DNA of 64,000 nt from Microvelia longipes. Lineage: Eukaryota; Arthropoda; Insecta; Hemiptera; Veliidae. Under the pieces are notes generated by a model that had not been told where the DNA came from, did not search any database, and saw only the letters and a list, made by a program, of their open reading frames with translations. Positions 1 to 10,735 of this stretch are shown in pieces. Made by a program: the position numbers and the translations under genes. The number at the start of each line of letters is the position of its first letter. The first letter of the stretch is position 1. Location of the stretch: assembly GCA_018340805.1 (NCBI GenBank), contig JACMZG010000008.1:17019881-17083880 (forward strand). Reading direction: 5' to 3'.

Positions 1-359
1 AAGCATATTTTTTTCGTTTATTTTTAACAAATAATAATTTAATTATTATAAAAAAGCATACAAGAAGGTTAAACTTCGCATAATCTTAAATGAGAAAAAG
101 TTCGATTTTTACTCAGTTTTATTAAACTATTTGAATTTTTGGCGGAAATTTGTAACCTTGACAAATGTAAACAAACTTTTACGTTTAACAAAAGTTTCGC
201 ACAAATTAATAATTAAATTCGCTTATAACTTGTTAACTAATTAGTAGATTTTGATCGGAGTTTATATGTATGTTATATGTCAAAACATATGTATACTTTT
301 GGTATTATTAAGCGTAAAAATTTTAAATTTCAAAAGTAAATAATTTCAAAATAGCGGCC
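1..359. other. AT-rich gene-free stretch
   Basis: No open frame, RNA gene or clear repeat boundary is visible. The stretch runs into the foldback-family arm that begins near position 360. Confidence 0.5.
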
Positions 360-745
360 AAAATAAAACGAAATTCGAAAGATTTGTTTGTCATATTGAG
401 AGGTATAATATTTCTGCCAAATTTCAAGTTCATCGGGTCATTTTTCGATTTTTTACATTTTTAAAAATTTATGCTGACTGAGCAAATAGGGTTAATGGTG
501 ACATAAAATTTGATGATTCCGGGCAGCACAACTAGACTCAAAGACTGATTTTTTTACCAAGTTTCAACTATCTAGCATAAACACAGTGGGAGTTATGCGT
601 GACACAGACACACACACAGACATCAAGCTAAAATCGGTTCAGATGGCCTAAAAACACCTAAAATTGATAATTCAAGTGAAATCTCGGGTTAACATTTTTT
701 AGGTGAAACCAATACTTTTCCTCTATATACCTTCTGTATAAGAAA
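360..745 (-). repeat. 5S-bearing foldback family, partial arm
   Basis: Read on the minus strand this matches the body of the family described at 50163-51939. It shares the ATATACC...TATAAG edge, the CTGAGTGG-type segment in diverged form, the GTGTGTGTCTGTGTC run, the phrase around GCATAACTCCCACTGTG, and the TTAACCC...GCTGACTGAGC block. The 5S-derived part is missing, so only the outer body of one arm is present. Confidence 0.55.
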
Positions 746-1909
746 AGGTAATAGGTCATAGGTGTTTTACGATTTTACAAAGGACAGTGGGTAATTAAAA
801 ATAAATTTAGGGCCCAGAGGGCCGAAGAAAATTTTAAAGGGCTATTTTGTACTTTTATCCTCACTTAAAGCGATACTTTTCCTCCTCTTTTCTTTTCCTT
901 CCCTCTTTTTTTCCTTTTTCCCTGGATCCTGGGGGGGGGGTAATTACCCCCATTACCCCCCCCGTAATACCGCCAATGACCGCGCCTTATGGTTAAATAT
1001 TTTTATATTTATGGTTAAATATGGTTAATATTTAATTAAATATTTTAATTACATGGTAATTAAAAATAAAGAGATAAAGTAAAATAGTTTTAACAGAAAC
1101 GGCAAAAAAGAAGGTTCTATAGGTCATTTCCTTCAAAAGTACCAATTCTCAGAAGTTCTCCCGTCCTGAGAATCCTGAGTGTATCCCGAAGATACACTTC
1201 GTATTGCACAAATTTTTTTTAAATTTTTTTTTGGGCTTTAAGTAGAAGTAAACCACTCCTAGTTGCTCAAGTACTTAAAAGTATAAACCCTAGGGCAAGT
1301 GCTCTTCTTACTCCCGGAGAAAATTTGTTATACATATACTTTCACTTTTTAAGTTAAAGTAGTTATAGTTCAGTTATAACTTCTGAAACAATTCTGGTGC
1401 GGAGATCTTTCTTTATTTATAATTTTAATTCTGCTCAAATTTAAGTTAATTTCACCACATTTTCAATGGGAGTTCCAATCCTCCATCTGAGATTAGTTAC
1501 CCTTCATATATAAACTATCTAATTATCTTTGGATCCTTAAAACTATGGCGTAGAGTATAGTACTTAAACCGCTAGTACCAAACCTTAATACACTTAAACA
1601 TAAATTATTTATGTTTGTTTAACTCAATTAAGAGGTAGTGCCAATCAGTTCGTCGTACTAGCAGTTTTGCGAGTAGCATAATGCCACAATATTAGCGGAT
1701 ATCTAAATCTTTAAGTCCAAAAGTGTGCTTTGTTTATATAATGCTATATATAAATAAATTCGTAACCAATGCAGATAATTAAATACGTTTGCTAATGTAT
1801 TTATTTAACATAGTCGTACATGCTTATACGATTTCTGTCCAATCCAATATTTTTTTTGAGGTTCAGTAAATTCTTGCAACAATCATTTTTTGTGAGTATA
1901 ATGTATTAT
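746..1909. other. Gene-free stretch with a G-run/C-run block
   Basis: No supported gene. Around 930-963 a run of ten G is followed within about 15 bases by blocks of C, so either strand could fold on itself. The rest is AT-rich unique-looking sequence. Confidence 0.45.
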
Positions 1910-2028
<119 letters not shown>

Positions 2029-2680
2029 TAAACCTGTGAAAATTCGCTGCAAGTAATAAAATACACGGACCGGCAGAAATAATGATAAAAAATTTCAGGT
2101 GGCTTTAAAACGCTAAAAACATATTATGCTGTTTGAATATCGGTTACAGATCATGAGGGAGAACATAATACTTTTCCATATCTTACGGTAGTAGAAGAGG
2201 ATTAGTAAATAGTGTACAACTGAAAATTCGTAGTACAAATATTTAAAAATTTAATATAATTGGCCAAAAAATAATTAAAAATACTTGAAATTTCGAGTGT
2301 TGAAAAAAGAAAAGAATCCGGGTTTGAAGGGTTTGATAAGCTCCACTCCGGGAGACAAAGACTACATCTCTAGTTTGTAATCTCAGAGATAACACAGTGT
2401 CAACAATCTTCACCTTGATTTATTGTCATAATTAGCGTTTCACGGTATAAAAATATTAATTACGTTTTTCATTGACAAAAATAATTCGAGCACTGTCGTT
2501 TGTTGTACATAACGCAGAGTAAAAAAACTCAACAAATTTTTGCCGTATTTAGTATTCTCGATCCAGGCTTGTGGGTACTGTATACAAACTCAGCGAAATA
2601 GTTATTTACGTACCAAGGGAGGAAAAAGTGTCTTTACGCCCCGGTTTTTCGTTGGGTCCTGAAGCGCAAGCCGAGAAAAT

Positions 2681-2816
2681 CATTATGTTTAAAAACAGAG
2701 GCGTAGCCGAGGGGTTTATAGGGAAGGTTCCTGAGGCGGAGCCGAGGGAAACCATTATGTTTAAAAACAGAGGCGTAGCCGAGGGGTTTATAGGGATGAT
2801 TCCTGAGGCATACTAA
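2681..2816. repeat. 72-bp tandem duplication
   Basis: The phrase CATTATGTTTAAAAACAGAG starts at 2681 and again at 2753, giving a 72-bp period in just under two copies. Each copy contains GCGTAGCCGAGGGGTTTATA. An 81-codon open frame crosses it on the plus strand, but nothing suggests a real protein. The local GC is higher than in the flanks. Confidence 0.8.
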
Positions 2817-3199
2817 AAGATTTACAGTATAAGATTAGTGAAAAAGATTTACACTGCAATGAAAGTTCACAAAAAAGCGCGACATATTCATAGTTGATCA
2901 ATAAGAGAGAGTCAGTTTGGTCTTTGCTCATCATTTTTATAGAGTGACTGTATAATCCTGACAGTGCCTGATTATACAGGCACTCAACACTTTTACTCTT
3001 CCTCATCCATAGCATAAGTTTATATAAGGATATATAAGAGTTTTAAGACCTTCTGAGTGGTTTTTACAAAGTTGTCTGTCTGTATATGATTGGATGTGTT
3101 ATCATTGTAGCTCCCCACGTATTTAAGTTAGAGAGTTCCTCCTAACGGTCTCCTTGACCCTAGAGTAGAGGCTTTATTACATCTGTCGTTTAGTATTTC

Positions 3200-3860
3200 T
3201 CTAGGAATAATCTATATAGGAAAAGTATCGCATTTGCAAAAAATCCGAAACCAAGGTTTCAGGTGTTTTTGACCTCCTGAGTGGTTTTCACTAAGTTGTC
3301 TGTCTGTATGTGTCTGTGTCTGTGGTTGTGCGTGTCATCACAGCTCCTAGCGTAATTATGCTAGAAAGTCGAAACTTGCTAAAAAATCAATATTTAGGTC
3401 TAGTTGTTCTATCTAGAAATAATTTTTTGTGGCGTCATTAACCAGCAATAATGACAGCAAAATTTCGAAAATTCATAAAAAGCGGAACAATTAGTCGTTC
3501 CGTCTGAGATTTGGCACGCATATAGTAATATATAAGAGTAACATACGTCCTACGTTTCATCTCATTATCAGCATTAGTTCAATTTATATCGAATGACTTG
3601 TATACGATTTTTTTTAAAAAATGTAAAAGATCGAAAAGTAATTCAATGAGTTGAAAGTTGGCACAATTGTATCCTGTCGCGTAATTAATCCATATCCGTG
3701 TACTATGTTTCCTTTCAATACGGCAAATATATCTTTGGTTTTTGTTGGATCATAAAAGTTATGCTAGCGAGTACTTGGATGGGTAACCACTGGGAATAAA
3801 ACAAATTTATTTTTTGAGGGTAGTACGCAATTGAGCACTTTATTGGACCGTTTTTAGGAT
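3200..3860 (+). repeat. 5S-bearing foldback family, arm copy
   Basis: This is a plus-strand copy of the family arm. It runs from TATAGGAAAAGTATCG through CCTGAGTGGTTTTCAC, GTCTGTCTGTATGTG, TTATGCTAGAAAGTCG and GGCGTCATTAACCAGCAATAATG to a 5S-rRNA-like segment at 3747-3801 (GGATCATAAAAGTTATGC, then TACTTGGATGGGTAACCAC). A shorter second copy of the same body lies just upstream at 3035-3190. Confidence 0.75.
3747..3801 (+). repeat. 5S rRNA-derived segment (copy A)
   Basis: The segment aligns with the second half of eukaryotic 5S rRNA, where the internal promoter of RNA polymerase III lies. GATCA and AGTT are at the left, then TACTTGGATGGGTAACCACTGGGAA, written here in two parts: TACTTGGATGGG and TAACCACTGGGAA. 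The GCAGCGTCGGGCG part is damaged in this copy. Confidence 0.7.
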
Positions 3861-4384
3861 GAGAAGCGAATCATTATGTTATAGGAGGTTATTTAGTACT
3901 TTTTACCTCCGAGGACAATAATGAATGTAAAAAAACTCCTAGGGACGTAAAAGTAATTCATTATATTGCCGCCATTACTGTAATGTAGCGTTTTAAAAAA
4001 ACAATCTGTGTAAAACCTTCATGAGGTTTCTTTAAAAACGTTCATTTTGTTTCTGTTTTTGTTCGTAGACTAATTTTTTCGTTTTTAAAAGGTGTTCTAA
4101 TTGACAATTTTTATGTGTTTATTTGTAAAGCTTTTACATTTTTGAGTAAAGTGTGAAGCTATGGATGAATTCAATGACGACGATAATATGGAGTTAATTG
4201 GTTTTTTCCAATTAAGTATATAGCGCAGTTTATTTAATGAGTGCTACCTCAAAAAAATAGTGTATGCCATCCGGCTGAGAATGTCTTTATGTCTTGGCAA
4301 TTTTTCCCGACTCGCTTCGCTCGTCGGTAAATCTAATTGCCGTGACATAAAGACACACTTCTCAGCCTTATGGCATAAATAACT
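3861..4384. other. Gene-free stretch
   Basis: No supported gene. A short plus-strand frame starting at 4161 (MDEFNDDDNMELI...) resembles an acidic transposase N-terminus but stops after about 20 codons. A hairpin with arms around 4262-4300 and 4330-4375 is visible (the phrase AGAATGTCTTTATGTC returns inverted). Confidence 0.4.
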
Positions 4385-4501
4385 ATTACTATCTGAAGAC
4401 GAGTCCAAAGACTTGTTGCAGTATAAATTTCGCGACTTGTATATTCTGAGACATCCAATGTGGAGGGAAAAAATTCCGAGTAACCCCGCACCCGATTTTA
4501 A
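4385..4501 (+). repeat. 5S-bearing foldback family, terminal fragment
   Basis: The fragment matches the part of the family downstream of the 5S-derived segment: ACTATCTGAAGACGAG, then GTTGCAGTATAAATTTC, and the terminal CCCCGCACCCGATTTT, which in other copies reads CCCCGTACCCGATTTT. Confidence 0.65.
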
Positions 4502-4880
4502 ATAATTTATCTACAATTGTATTAAACATTAGAAATACATGTTTTGATTTTACTTCTAGTTGACACACTAATATATTTTTACAATATGTCAATTTCTAAT
4601 AATATATGTGATAATAAAATATTTCTCTTTACGTCTAACATTTCTGTCAATAAACTAATACAGACAGGAGCTATTAACTATTTACACAATATTTTAATTA
4701 TATTGTACAACATGGACATTGACATTGAACATAATAAAATATTACTTGATAAGAGCTTACAACTTTATTTAATTATTGTCATTATCACGGCCGCTGTAAC
4801 AAATATTTTAATTTAATAGTCAGCAAGTATGTCGTTAAAATATTTCTGTTAAGAAATTGGCATTTAATTTAATTTTATAA

Positions 4881-4928
4881 TTAATTAATTAGTGCTTTAG
4901 GCATACTGCCTAAAGCACTAATTAATTA
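4881..4928. repeat. Near-perfect palindrome
   Basis: TTAATTAGTGCTTTAGGCA, a short loop, then TGCCTAAAGCACTAATTAA. It is probably a deletion derivative of a terminal-inverted-repeat element. Confidence 0.85.
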
Positions 4929-5445
4929 TTCGTTCGGATACCATAAATTAATACTCATTAGGTCATTTTTCTTTTGTATGTTCGCTAAAAGATAGTTTAA
5001 GGTAATTTTCATCTCGATCTTTGACCAAAGACGCAGTTCTATCGAGTTTTATTTTCTTTAACATCTTCATTTTTTTACGTTGTAGATTACAGTCTTTAAA
5101 ACTAAAGTAGCATAAGGATGTAAATCTGAAATACAACGTATAGGATTCGATTTCTATGCGGAAATCTGAATGTAGAGTAGGAAGACACTTATTGGTTATG
5201 AAGCGATATGGATAAATCGACAATGACGTGAACTTGACCTAAGAGTGAAACCACAGACTATCAACATTGTAGCTTCTGCATTAAATGTGGTTTTAGTTTT
5301 TCTTAGTCTTACCCCTTGACCAATTGGTTAAAAACAATGTATCCATATTAATGGATAAAATTTATAATTAAATAATAAAACAAGAGGCCTGAGGCTGGAG
5401 AGAGGAAGGGAGCGCTACGCGGCTACATGTGACTACTTCGGAGCC

Positions 5446-5473
5446 AGGACAACAACCATATGGTTGTTGTCCT
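5446..5473. repeat. 28-bp perfect palindrome
   Basis: AGGACAACAACCAT is followed directly by its reverse complement with no spacer. Confidence 0.85.
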
Positions 5474-5689
5474 AAAATCATTTATGTTATGTTGTTATGT
5501 TTATTTGTTGTCCCTATCACGATATGTGCGAATTTTCAAATGTATTTATGAAAAAAATGTGATTTGTTTACAGTAGGCTATATAGGCCAATCAATAACAC
5601 CGGAAACTAATACTGATAATTAAATGTAACTTCGTATTATTGTCAACCATACATAGTACATTTAAAGCTTTTTGAAGATTTGTGATTTA

Positions 5690-5860
5690 TTTGAAAATTT
5701 GTGCTGAGTCATTATTGTGGGTTAATGACGTCACACATATTTCATAAACAATAGGGTTCGGGACACTAACAAGGTTGATTTTTGTACAAAGTTTTATTTC
5801 GATCTGAGAAAGTATTGGGAAGTTATCGTGTCCCGTAGGTCATGATCCCGTCTAAATTTG
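5690..5860 (-). repeat. 5S-bearing foldback family, small fragment
   Basis: The stretch shares GCTGAGTCATTATTG, GGGTTAATGACGTCA and TTTTTGTACAAAGTTT with the minus-oriented arm at 50880-50980. There is no gene in 4930-6018 apart from this and the palindrome. Confidence 0.55.
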
Positions 5861-6018
5861 TAATAGGGTCTTTGATTTTTGAATAAAAACAACATTTTAG
5901 ATTAGATGGATTGTTTTGAGCAGTTTTAATGTTGTATGGGTTGAATGAATATAAGGTATCAATTATTTTAATAAAATATAACTCAGTATTTTAGATACAT
6001 TTCAACTTATGATTGCAG

Positions 6019-6162
6019 AGTATTGGTCACGTGAGCGGATGTCATATCAATCCTGCTGTAACGCTTGGTCTACTTGTGGTTGGAAAGGTATCAGTTTTAA
6101 GAAGTGCGCTGTATATCGCAGCTCAGTGCGCAGGAGCAATAGCTGGTGCTGCCATTATAAAG
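6019..6162 (+). CDS. Aquaporin, internal exon with first NPA motif
   Basis: The exon encodes 48 residues of a water channel of the MIP family, a plasma-membrane protein that passes water by osmotic gradient. It is bounded by an acceptor (TGATTGCAG, ending 6018) and a donor (AAG|GTAATC at 6163). The frame reads [19 protein letters not shown], with the first Asn-Pro-Ala at 6049-6057, then a transmembrane helix rich in small residues ([16 protein letters not shown]). [13 protein letters not shown] is typical of animal orthodox aquaporins and close to the insect Prip and Drip subfamilies. The ORF that starts at 6009 is one base out of this frame and is not the protein. Exons for the N-terminal helices (about 60-80 residues) are expected upstream. 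I could not find them in 1-6018, so they are probably outside the window. Confidence 0.9.
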
Positions 6163-6784
6163 GTAATCTAATTTTCTCTTGTCCTTGCTAACTGCCAAAA
6201 ATGTGAAGTCCTGTAAATTAATTCATGTTCGAAATAAGCCACTGATGTCCATGTCCGGTCCAAAAACGGGACATGACTGGTCCAGCTTTTGCTCGAGAAC
6301 AGAGGTTGCCCTCGTGGATACATAAGCTTGGTGGCTAAAGCTATAATAAGCTCGTGCTTATTTACTGCTTATTTATCTTGGGGAATTATTTTAAGCACTC
6401 AAATGAAATAATAATTTTATTTCTTAAATTAAAGGAAAGACGGTAATCTAATGATATATTTTTGGATTCAGGTATTGGGTCTATCATTTATAGGTAAATT
6501 GTAATTAAAAATTATTTTAGTCAACTATATACATTGAGAATTTTAAGGACTTAAAATCGATTCAGTTCCTTCTATCGTTTGGATCAAGGATCTTGAATAA
6601 AGGGGATGACGCACTAAGTCGATTTGCCTATTAAAATTAAATAAGCACAAATTACTTAACCACGAGAAGCACAGAAGAAAGTTGAGAAGCAAACTTGACA
6701 ATCTCGCTACATAACCTGCGTTTGCGCTTTTTTTTTCATTATAACCAAGGGAAAGGTAAATTTGCTCCTACTTCTCCATCTCTA

Positions 6785-6865
6785 TCTCTCTATAAACCCC
6801 AACTCAGACTTTATGGTCTAGTGAGATTGCCTAAGTAATATTATATTTATATCTCATACAACTTC
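6785..6865 (+). repeat. Dispersed repeat tail (copy 1)
   Basis: The phrase CAGACTTTATGGTCTAGTG and GATTGCCTAAGTAATATTAT recur at 26293-26345 as CAGACTTTATAGTCTTGTG and the same continuation. It resembles the 3' end of a LINE or SINE inside the aquaporin intron. Confidence 0.6.
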
Positions 6866-7419
6866 CATGGGGTCAGAAATGTTCCTTAATGCGTCATCCC
6901 GTTTATTCAAGATCCTTGGTTTGGATTGACTTCTTATAAAAAAAAATTTACCATGGAGGACTCGTTTGGCCAGCTAGCTAATGTGTAGAAGAACATATTC
7001 TACTTCCACTCACACAATAAACAATGATGTGGTCTCTAGGTGCTAAGCGTTAACAATTGTCTAACATTAGACAATGTTGATTGTCTAACAATCAACATTG
7101 TTTTTTAAACAATTTTGATGTCACACACTTACAAATCACAATTTCGCTTTAAGATATACAGTAGCAAATGAATTCCAATATATTTATTAAAATATATGTG
7201 CTGTATTTGCCAAATTATCTACTTGAAATATTTAAGCAGCTTAAATATTTAAAAAGGTTATAAATATTCATCAGAACAAATATATAACTGTTCCTTTACT
7301 TTATACACGTTTACTTAGTCTATGCTGGGCCATAAGACGATCTTGCGTAGACGAAATCGTTAAGGCGTCAGTTATAACAAAACCATGCACCGCAAAACCA
7401 TAAACCGGGACCGCGAACT

Positions 7420-7442
7420 CGGAGGTCCCGAGTTCGCAGCCT
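7420..7442. repeat. Short hairpin in aquaporin intron
   Basis: GCGAACTCGG and CCGAGTTCGC flank a few bases; nearby (7071-7103) AATGTTGATTGTCTAACAATC also folds back. Both look like small element remnants. Confidence 0.6.
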
Positions 7443-7679
7443 ATGCTATGCTTTTACTTTTCAGCATTAATTCTTAACAATATAAAATAACTCCAATTTT
7501 AGTTATGACTTCAAGCACATCTCGTAGTTATCACTAGATATCCCTGTTGAGCAGCAAAGCTCTAAACGGGTATTTAATTTCACTTTACTCATGTGGTTGT
7601 TTTAATACTTTGAGTATAATAGAAATTTATGAAAAGCAGTTAGTAAGATCCTCTGCAAGTAGCAATAATACAAAATCAG

Positions 7680-7997
7680 TCTTTATTTATTAAAATGTTT
7701 GATTTGAAGGGAATAGTTGGAGGTGAAGCTGCTATAGGAGCTGTAGGGCTAGGTCTGGGTTTGTCTCAACCTGGAGGTCTGCTCGTAGAAGCATTGGTCA
7801 CTTTCCTTCTGCTCATGGTAGTATCAGCAGTCACTGATTCAAGAAGAGTTGACTTAGGACCAAATGCACCTCCAGTAGCCATTGGTCTAGCAGCATTAGC
7901 GTGTCATTTATTTGCTATTCCATACACAGGATGTGGACTAAACCCTGCAAGAGCTCTTGGCCCTGCTGTAATCTACAACCGATGGGCAAATCATTGG
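7680..7997 (+). CDS. Aquaporin, exon with second NPA motif
   Basis: This is the largest visible exon of the aquaporin (106 codons). The first NPA exon ends on a codon boundary and this one is read from a codon boundary. It encodes helix 4, the loop DSRRVDLGPNAP, helix 5 (VAIGLAALACHLFAI) and the second NPA loop, YTGCGLNPARALG (NPA at 7941-7949). His in CHLFAI, Cys two residues before Leu-Asn-Pro-Ala, and Arg directly after NPA sit where the selectivity-filter residues of water-specific AQP1-like channels sit, so water rather than glycerol is the likely substrate. The donor is TGG|GTAAAA at 7998. The 5' edge is uncertain. CAG at 7677-7679 is the better acceptor, but AAG ending at 7709 would remove ten residues (SLFIKMFDLK) that look loop-like. 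Confidence 0.88.
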
Positions 7998-8183
7998 GTA
8001 AAATATAAAATTACTTTAACCAAAAAATAAATTATTACTATTAATTATACTTTTAAACTCTGCCATAACATTTAATGGTTAGGACAAAATTAAAAATATG
8101 AATGAAGCATAAATAAAAAACAATGGACGTGGGATAAGGGAAATCCATTTCGGGTTCCATTATTAAAATATATATTTATTAAT

Positions 8184-8185
8184 AT

Positions 8186-8243
<58 letters not shown>

Positions 8244-8280
8244 TATATATATATATATATATGTATATATATTATATATA

Positions 8281-8320
<40 letters not shown>

Positions 8321-8321
8321 T

Positions 8322-8352
<31 letters not shown>
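8184..8352. repeat. (AT)n microsatellite in aquaporin intron
   Basis: The stretch is about 170 bases of interrupted AT dinucleotide. Confidence 0.95.
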
Positions 8353-8639
8353 GAATAAAATATACCGGTACCAATTCTAATAAATCACTAGTACATAACC
8401 TCAGAACCACTAAGTATCAGACACAAACCATGGAACATAACCAAAAACTATGTTTTATTGGGTTCAGAGTCAAATGAAACTGGTCTTCTATTTTACCCTT
8501 AACTCTCCATATAACGCTAATTAAAAATCCTGCTAGGCTGTTTCTTAGGCTTTACTATAACATAACCATGTTTAAGCAAAGTATGAACTATCAAAGACAT
8601 ATTTTCAAATTGTCTAAATATAGATCCTATTTGAAAAAT

Positions 8640-8775
8640 TCACTAATAGGATAAGCGTTATGACGGAAGTCGGACCCGGAAGTGAATCGAATAAAACTGG
8701 TCCGGAGTCCAAATGACCATTCTAAATTAACAAAAGTAAAAAAACGTAGTAAATTACAGAAAGAAGGTCGCCTCG
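8640..8775 (+). repeat. Dispersed repeat, copy 1
   Basis: ATAGGATAAGCGTTATGACGG, GTGAATCGAATAAAACTGG and GACCATTCTAAATTAAC (here cut into short pieces) recur in diverged form twice at 52135-52580. No coding potential is visible. Confidence 0.55.
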
Positions 8776-8975
8776 TTGTTATTGTTGAGTATTTTTTTAT
8801 TCTTATTATTTGTTGTTACATGACGTTTTGCCATCGCCTCGCCTCACAAGCCCGTTCCGCGAACGGGTGAACTTGGTGCTGGCATCTAGCGGCAGTTCTG
8901 TAGCTAACTCTCTTTATCATAACATACTTTCCACTTTTTTAAGTTAGTATTATTAAATCATTTCGGTCTTTATTA

Positions 8976-9011
8976 CTATTTTAACGACACGAGTGTGTCG
9001 TTAAAATAGTT
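8976..9011. repeat. Perfect 16-bp-arm hairpin
   Basis: ACTATTTTAACGACAC, loop GAGT, then GTGTCGTTAAAATAGT. It lies in the aquaporin intron. Confidence 0.85.
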
Positions 9012-9589
9012 ACTATTATTTACACTTTATATTACTATTATTTTATTTATACTAAAAATTAGTTATTATTATACAAAGCAAATATTTAGATTAATCTGTT
9101 TGTGCCAGAAGTAGTTTGCTGAAAATAAGACGACAGTGGCGCATTCTCATAGTTGGGTTGGTGAAACTACCAAATTATATATATCATTTGATACTACCGA
9201 GTTTTGCACAATTATTTTGAATCAAATTACACACTAGCGTTCTTGATAACTGGCTACAGAACTAACCTTTTCTTAAGGAAAAATAAAAAACAAGTCTCTC
9301 CCCTGATGTTAAAGTATAATGACATAGGCAGCTTTAAGACTTAACAGTCCATCATCAGTGCTGGTGAGATGCGAAGAAAGTCTTAAGAAAAGAAAGTGAT
9401 TAAGTCGTCCAACTCGTTGAAATCAACTAGTTTAATTTTTCCCAATTTTCCAAAAGAAAATGTGCAAAAACATTTTTTTTTATTATTTCCGATTTTTGAA
9501 AGATGACCATAGTTTTGTATAACCTATGAGATAAGTATGCACAATTCTTTTAAAAAATCTAAAAGATATGGCAAATCTGACTGGGAGCC

Positions 9590-9970
9590 CATGATTTGAT
9601 GATGATAAGATAGATTTTACTATGCTCCAATGGGGCCCCATTTTTCAGTAAAAGAAACAGCACAACTCCAACTGGGAGCATAGCAACATGATGATGTTAA
9701 AAGAGACTATTTAATGATCTAATAAGGGTCCATTTATAGGTAAAAGATACAGCACAACTCCAACTGTGGGCCCCAAGACTTGATGATGTTAATATAGTCT
9801 ATACTATGTTTCAATGGGGCCCCATTTGTAGGTAAATGATACAGCACAACTAAGAAGGCCCTGCCATTAGAAGATGTTAAGATTGACTACACTTATCATA
9901 ATTTATTTAACAGGGACCTAATTTATAGGTAAAATACCCAACACAACCCATACAAATTGAATGTAGCTTT
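9590..9970 (+). repeat. About 93-bp tandem repeat, four diverged units
   Basis: CAGCACAACT begins at 9658, 9750 and 9843, with a diverged fourth unit near 9948. Each unit carries ATGATGTTAA, a TGGGGCCCCATTT-like block and TAGGTAAAAGATACAG. It lies in the second aquaporin intron. Confidence 0.8.
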
Positions 9971-10181
9971 TGGGTGTGAGCTACATTCAATTGAATAATA
10001 TAATATAGCACAACAACATTTTTACGTCAAGTTTTTGGGGGTCCCAAACTGTCGGGGTGCACTGCACAAAATACTAAAAACGGCAAAAGGTTATCTCAAA
10101 ACAGCGGTTTGTTTTAAGAATTTCTAATAAATATAGTTCACCTTAAGTACAGACAGTAAGCCTTCAGCTTTCCAACTTCAT

Positions 10182-10256
10182 GTGACGTCGAAGCCGAACG
10201 GTTAAGATGCTGGACTATGAATTAAGGGTTCTGAGTTCAAGCCTTGGAGGGAACGT
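10182..10256 (+). repeat. tRNA-derived SINE head
   Basis: GTCGAAGCCGAACGGTTAAG resembles the D-arm side of class II (Ser/Leu) tRNAs and includes an A-box-like stretch. GAGTTCAAGCC about 30 bases later is a B-box-like stretch. The anticodon and acceptor stems do not close and the variable arm is missing, so this is a SINE or pseudogene and not a tRNA gene. A run of T follows directly. Confidence 0.55.
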
Positions 10257-10633
10257 AAAGTTTTTTTTTAGGAAATTTATTATTATAATTAAAATTTTAG
10301 TTCAGATTATAAAAATAATGATAAGTAACTAAATAATTCTAGCAGGGAGGTCTGCAAGCCTGGCGAATTTCCTTTGAAATGCTTAGAACTTAGGAAGCTC
10401 TACAATGTATACCTTGCTTAAATGTTTTTTCATTATTCATAACCAAGAGAAGTAGCATTACAACTTGTTACTCAATTTTTTCAAAATTTTCAAAGGAAAC
10501 ACGCTTCATCATTTTAATAATTAAGGTAATCTGGGCTTTATATTATTGGATTATTAATATTATTGTCCTAGTCCATTAAATTCATTAGGTTCTACAGGGA
10601 ATTTCATACAACCTTTTTTTATCTCTTTTTCAG

Positions 10634-10735
10634 ATATACTGGGTTGGTCCATTTATTGGAGGTCCATTGGCTTGTTTTGTCTACTTCATTGCTTTCAGGG
10701 CACCTAAGGAAGATGAATCATCATATAACCTGTAA
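10634..10735 (+). CDS. Aquaporin, terminal exon
   Basis: The exon follows a good acceptor (polypyrimidine tract, then CTCTTTTTCAG ending 10633) and starts on a codon boundary. Joined to the previous exon it gives NHW|IYWVGPFIGGPLACF, the family's sixth helix, then a short cytoplasmic tail rich in acidic residues ending ESSYNL and the stop TAA at 10733-10735. The end is close to the SYDF-type ends of insect Prip and Drip proteins. The three exons give 188 residues, compared with about 245-270 for whole family members. The 3' UTR probably runs to one of several AATAAA-like signals around 10895-10910. Confidence 0.9.
   Translation: MYWVGPFIGGPLACFVYFIAFRAPKEDESSYNL

Noticed and set aside
4544..4816. 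A 90-codon hydrophobic plus-strand frame
   Set aside because: The sequence is AT-rich, with low-complexity Ile/Asn/Leu content and no splice sites or family features.
10182..10256. A functional tRNA gene (also 46700-46792)
   Set aside because: A-box and B-box-like stretches exist but the acceptor and anticodon stems do not pair, and SINE-like sequence follows.
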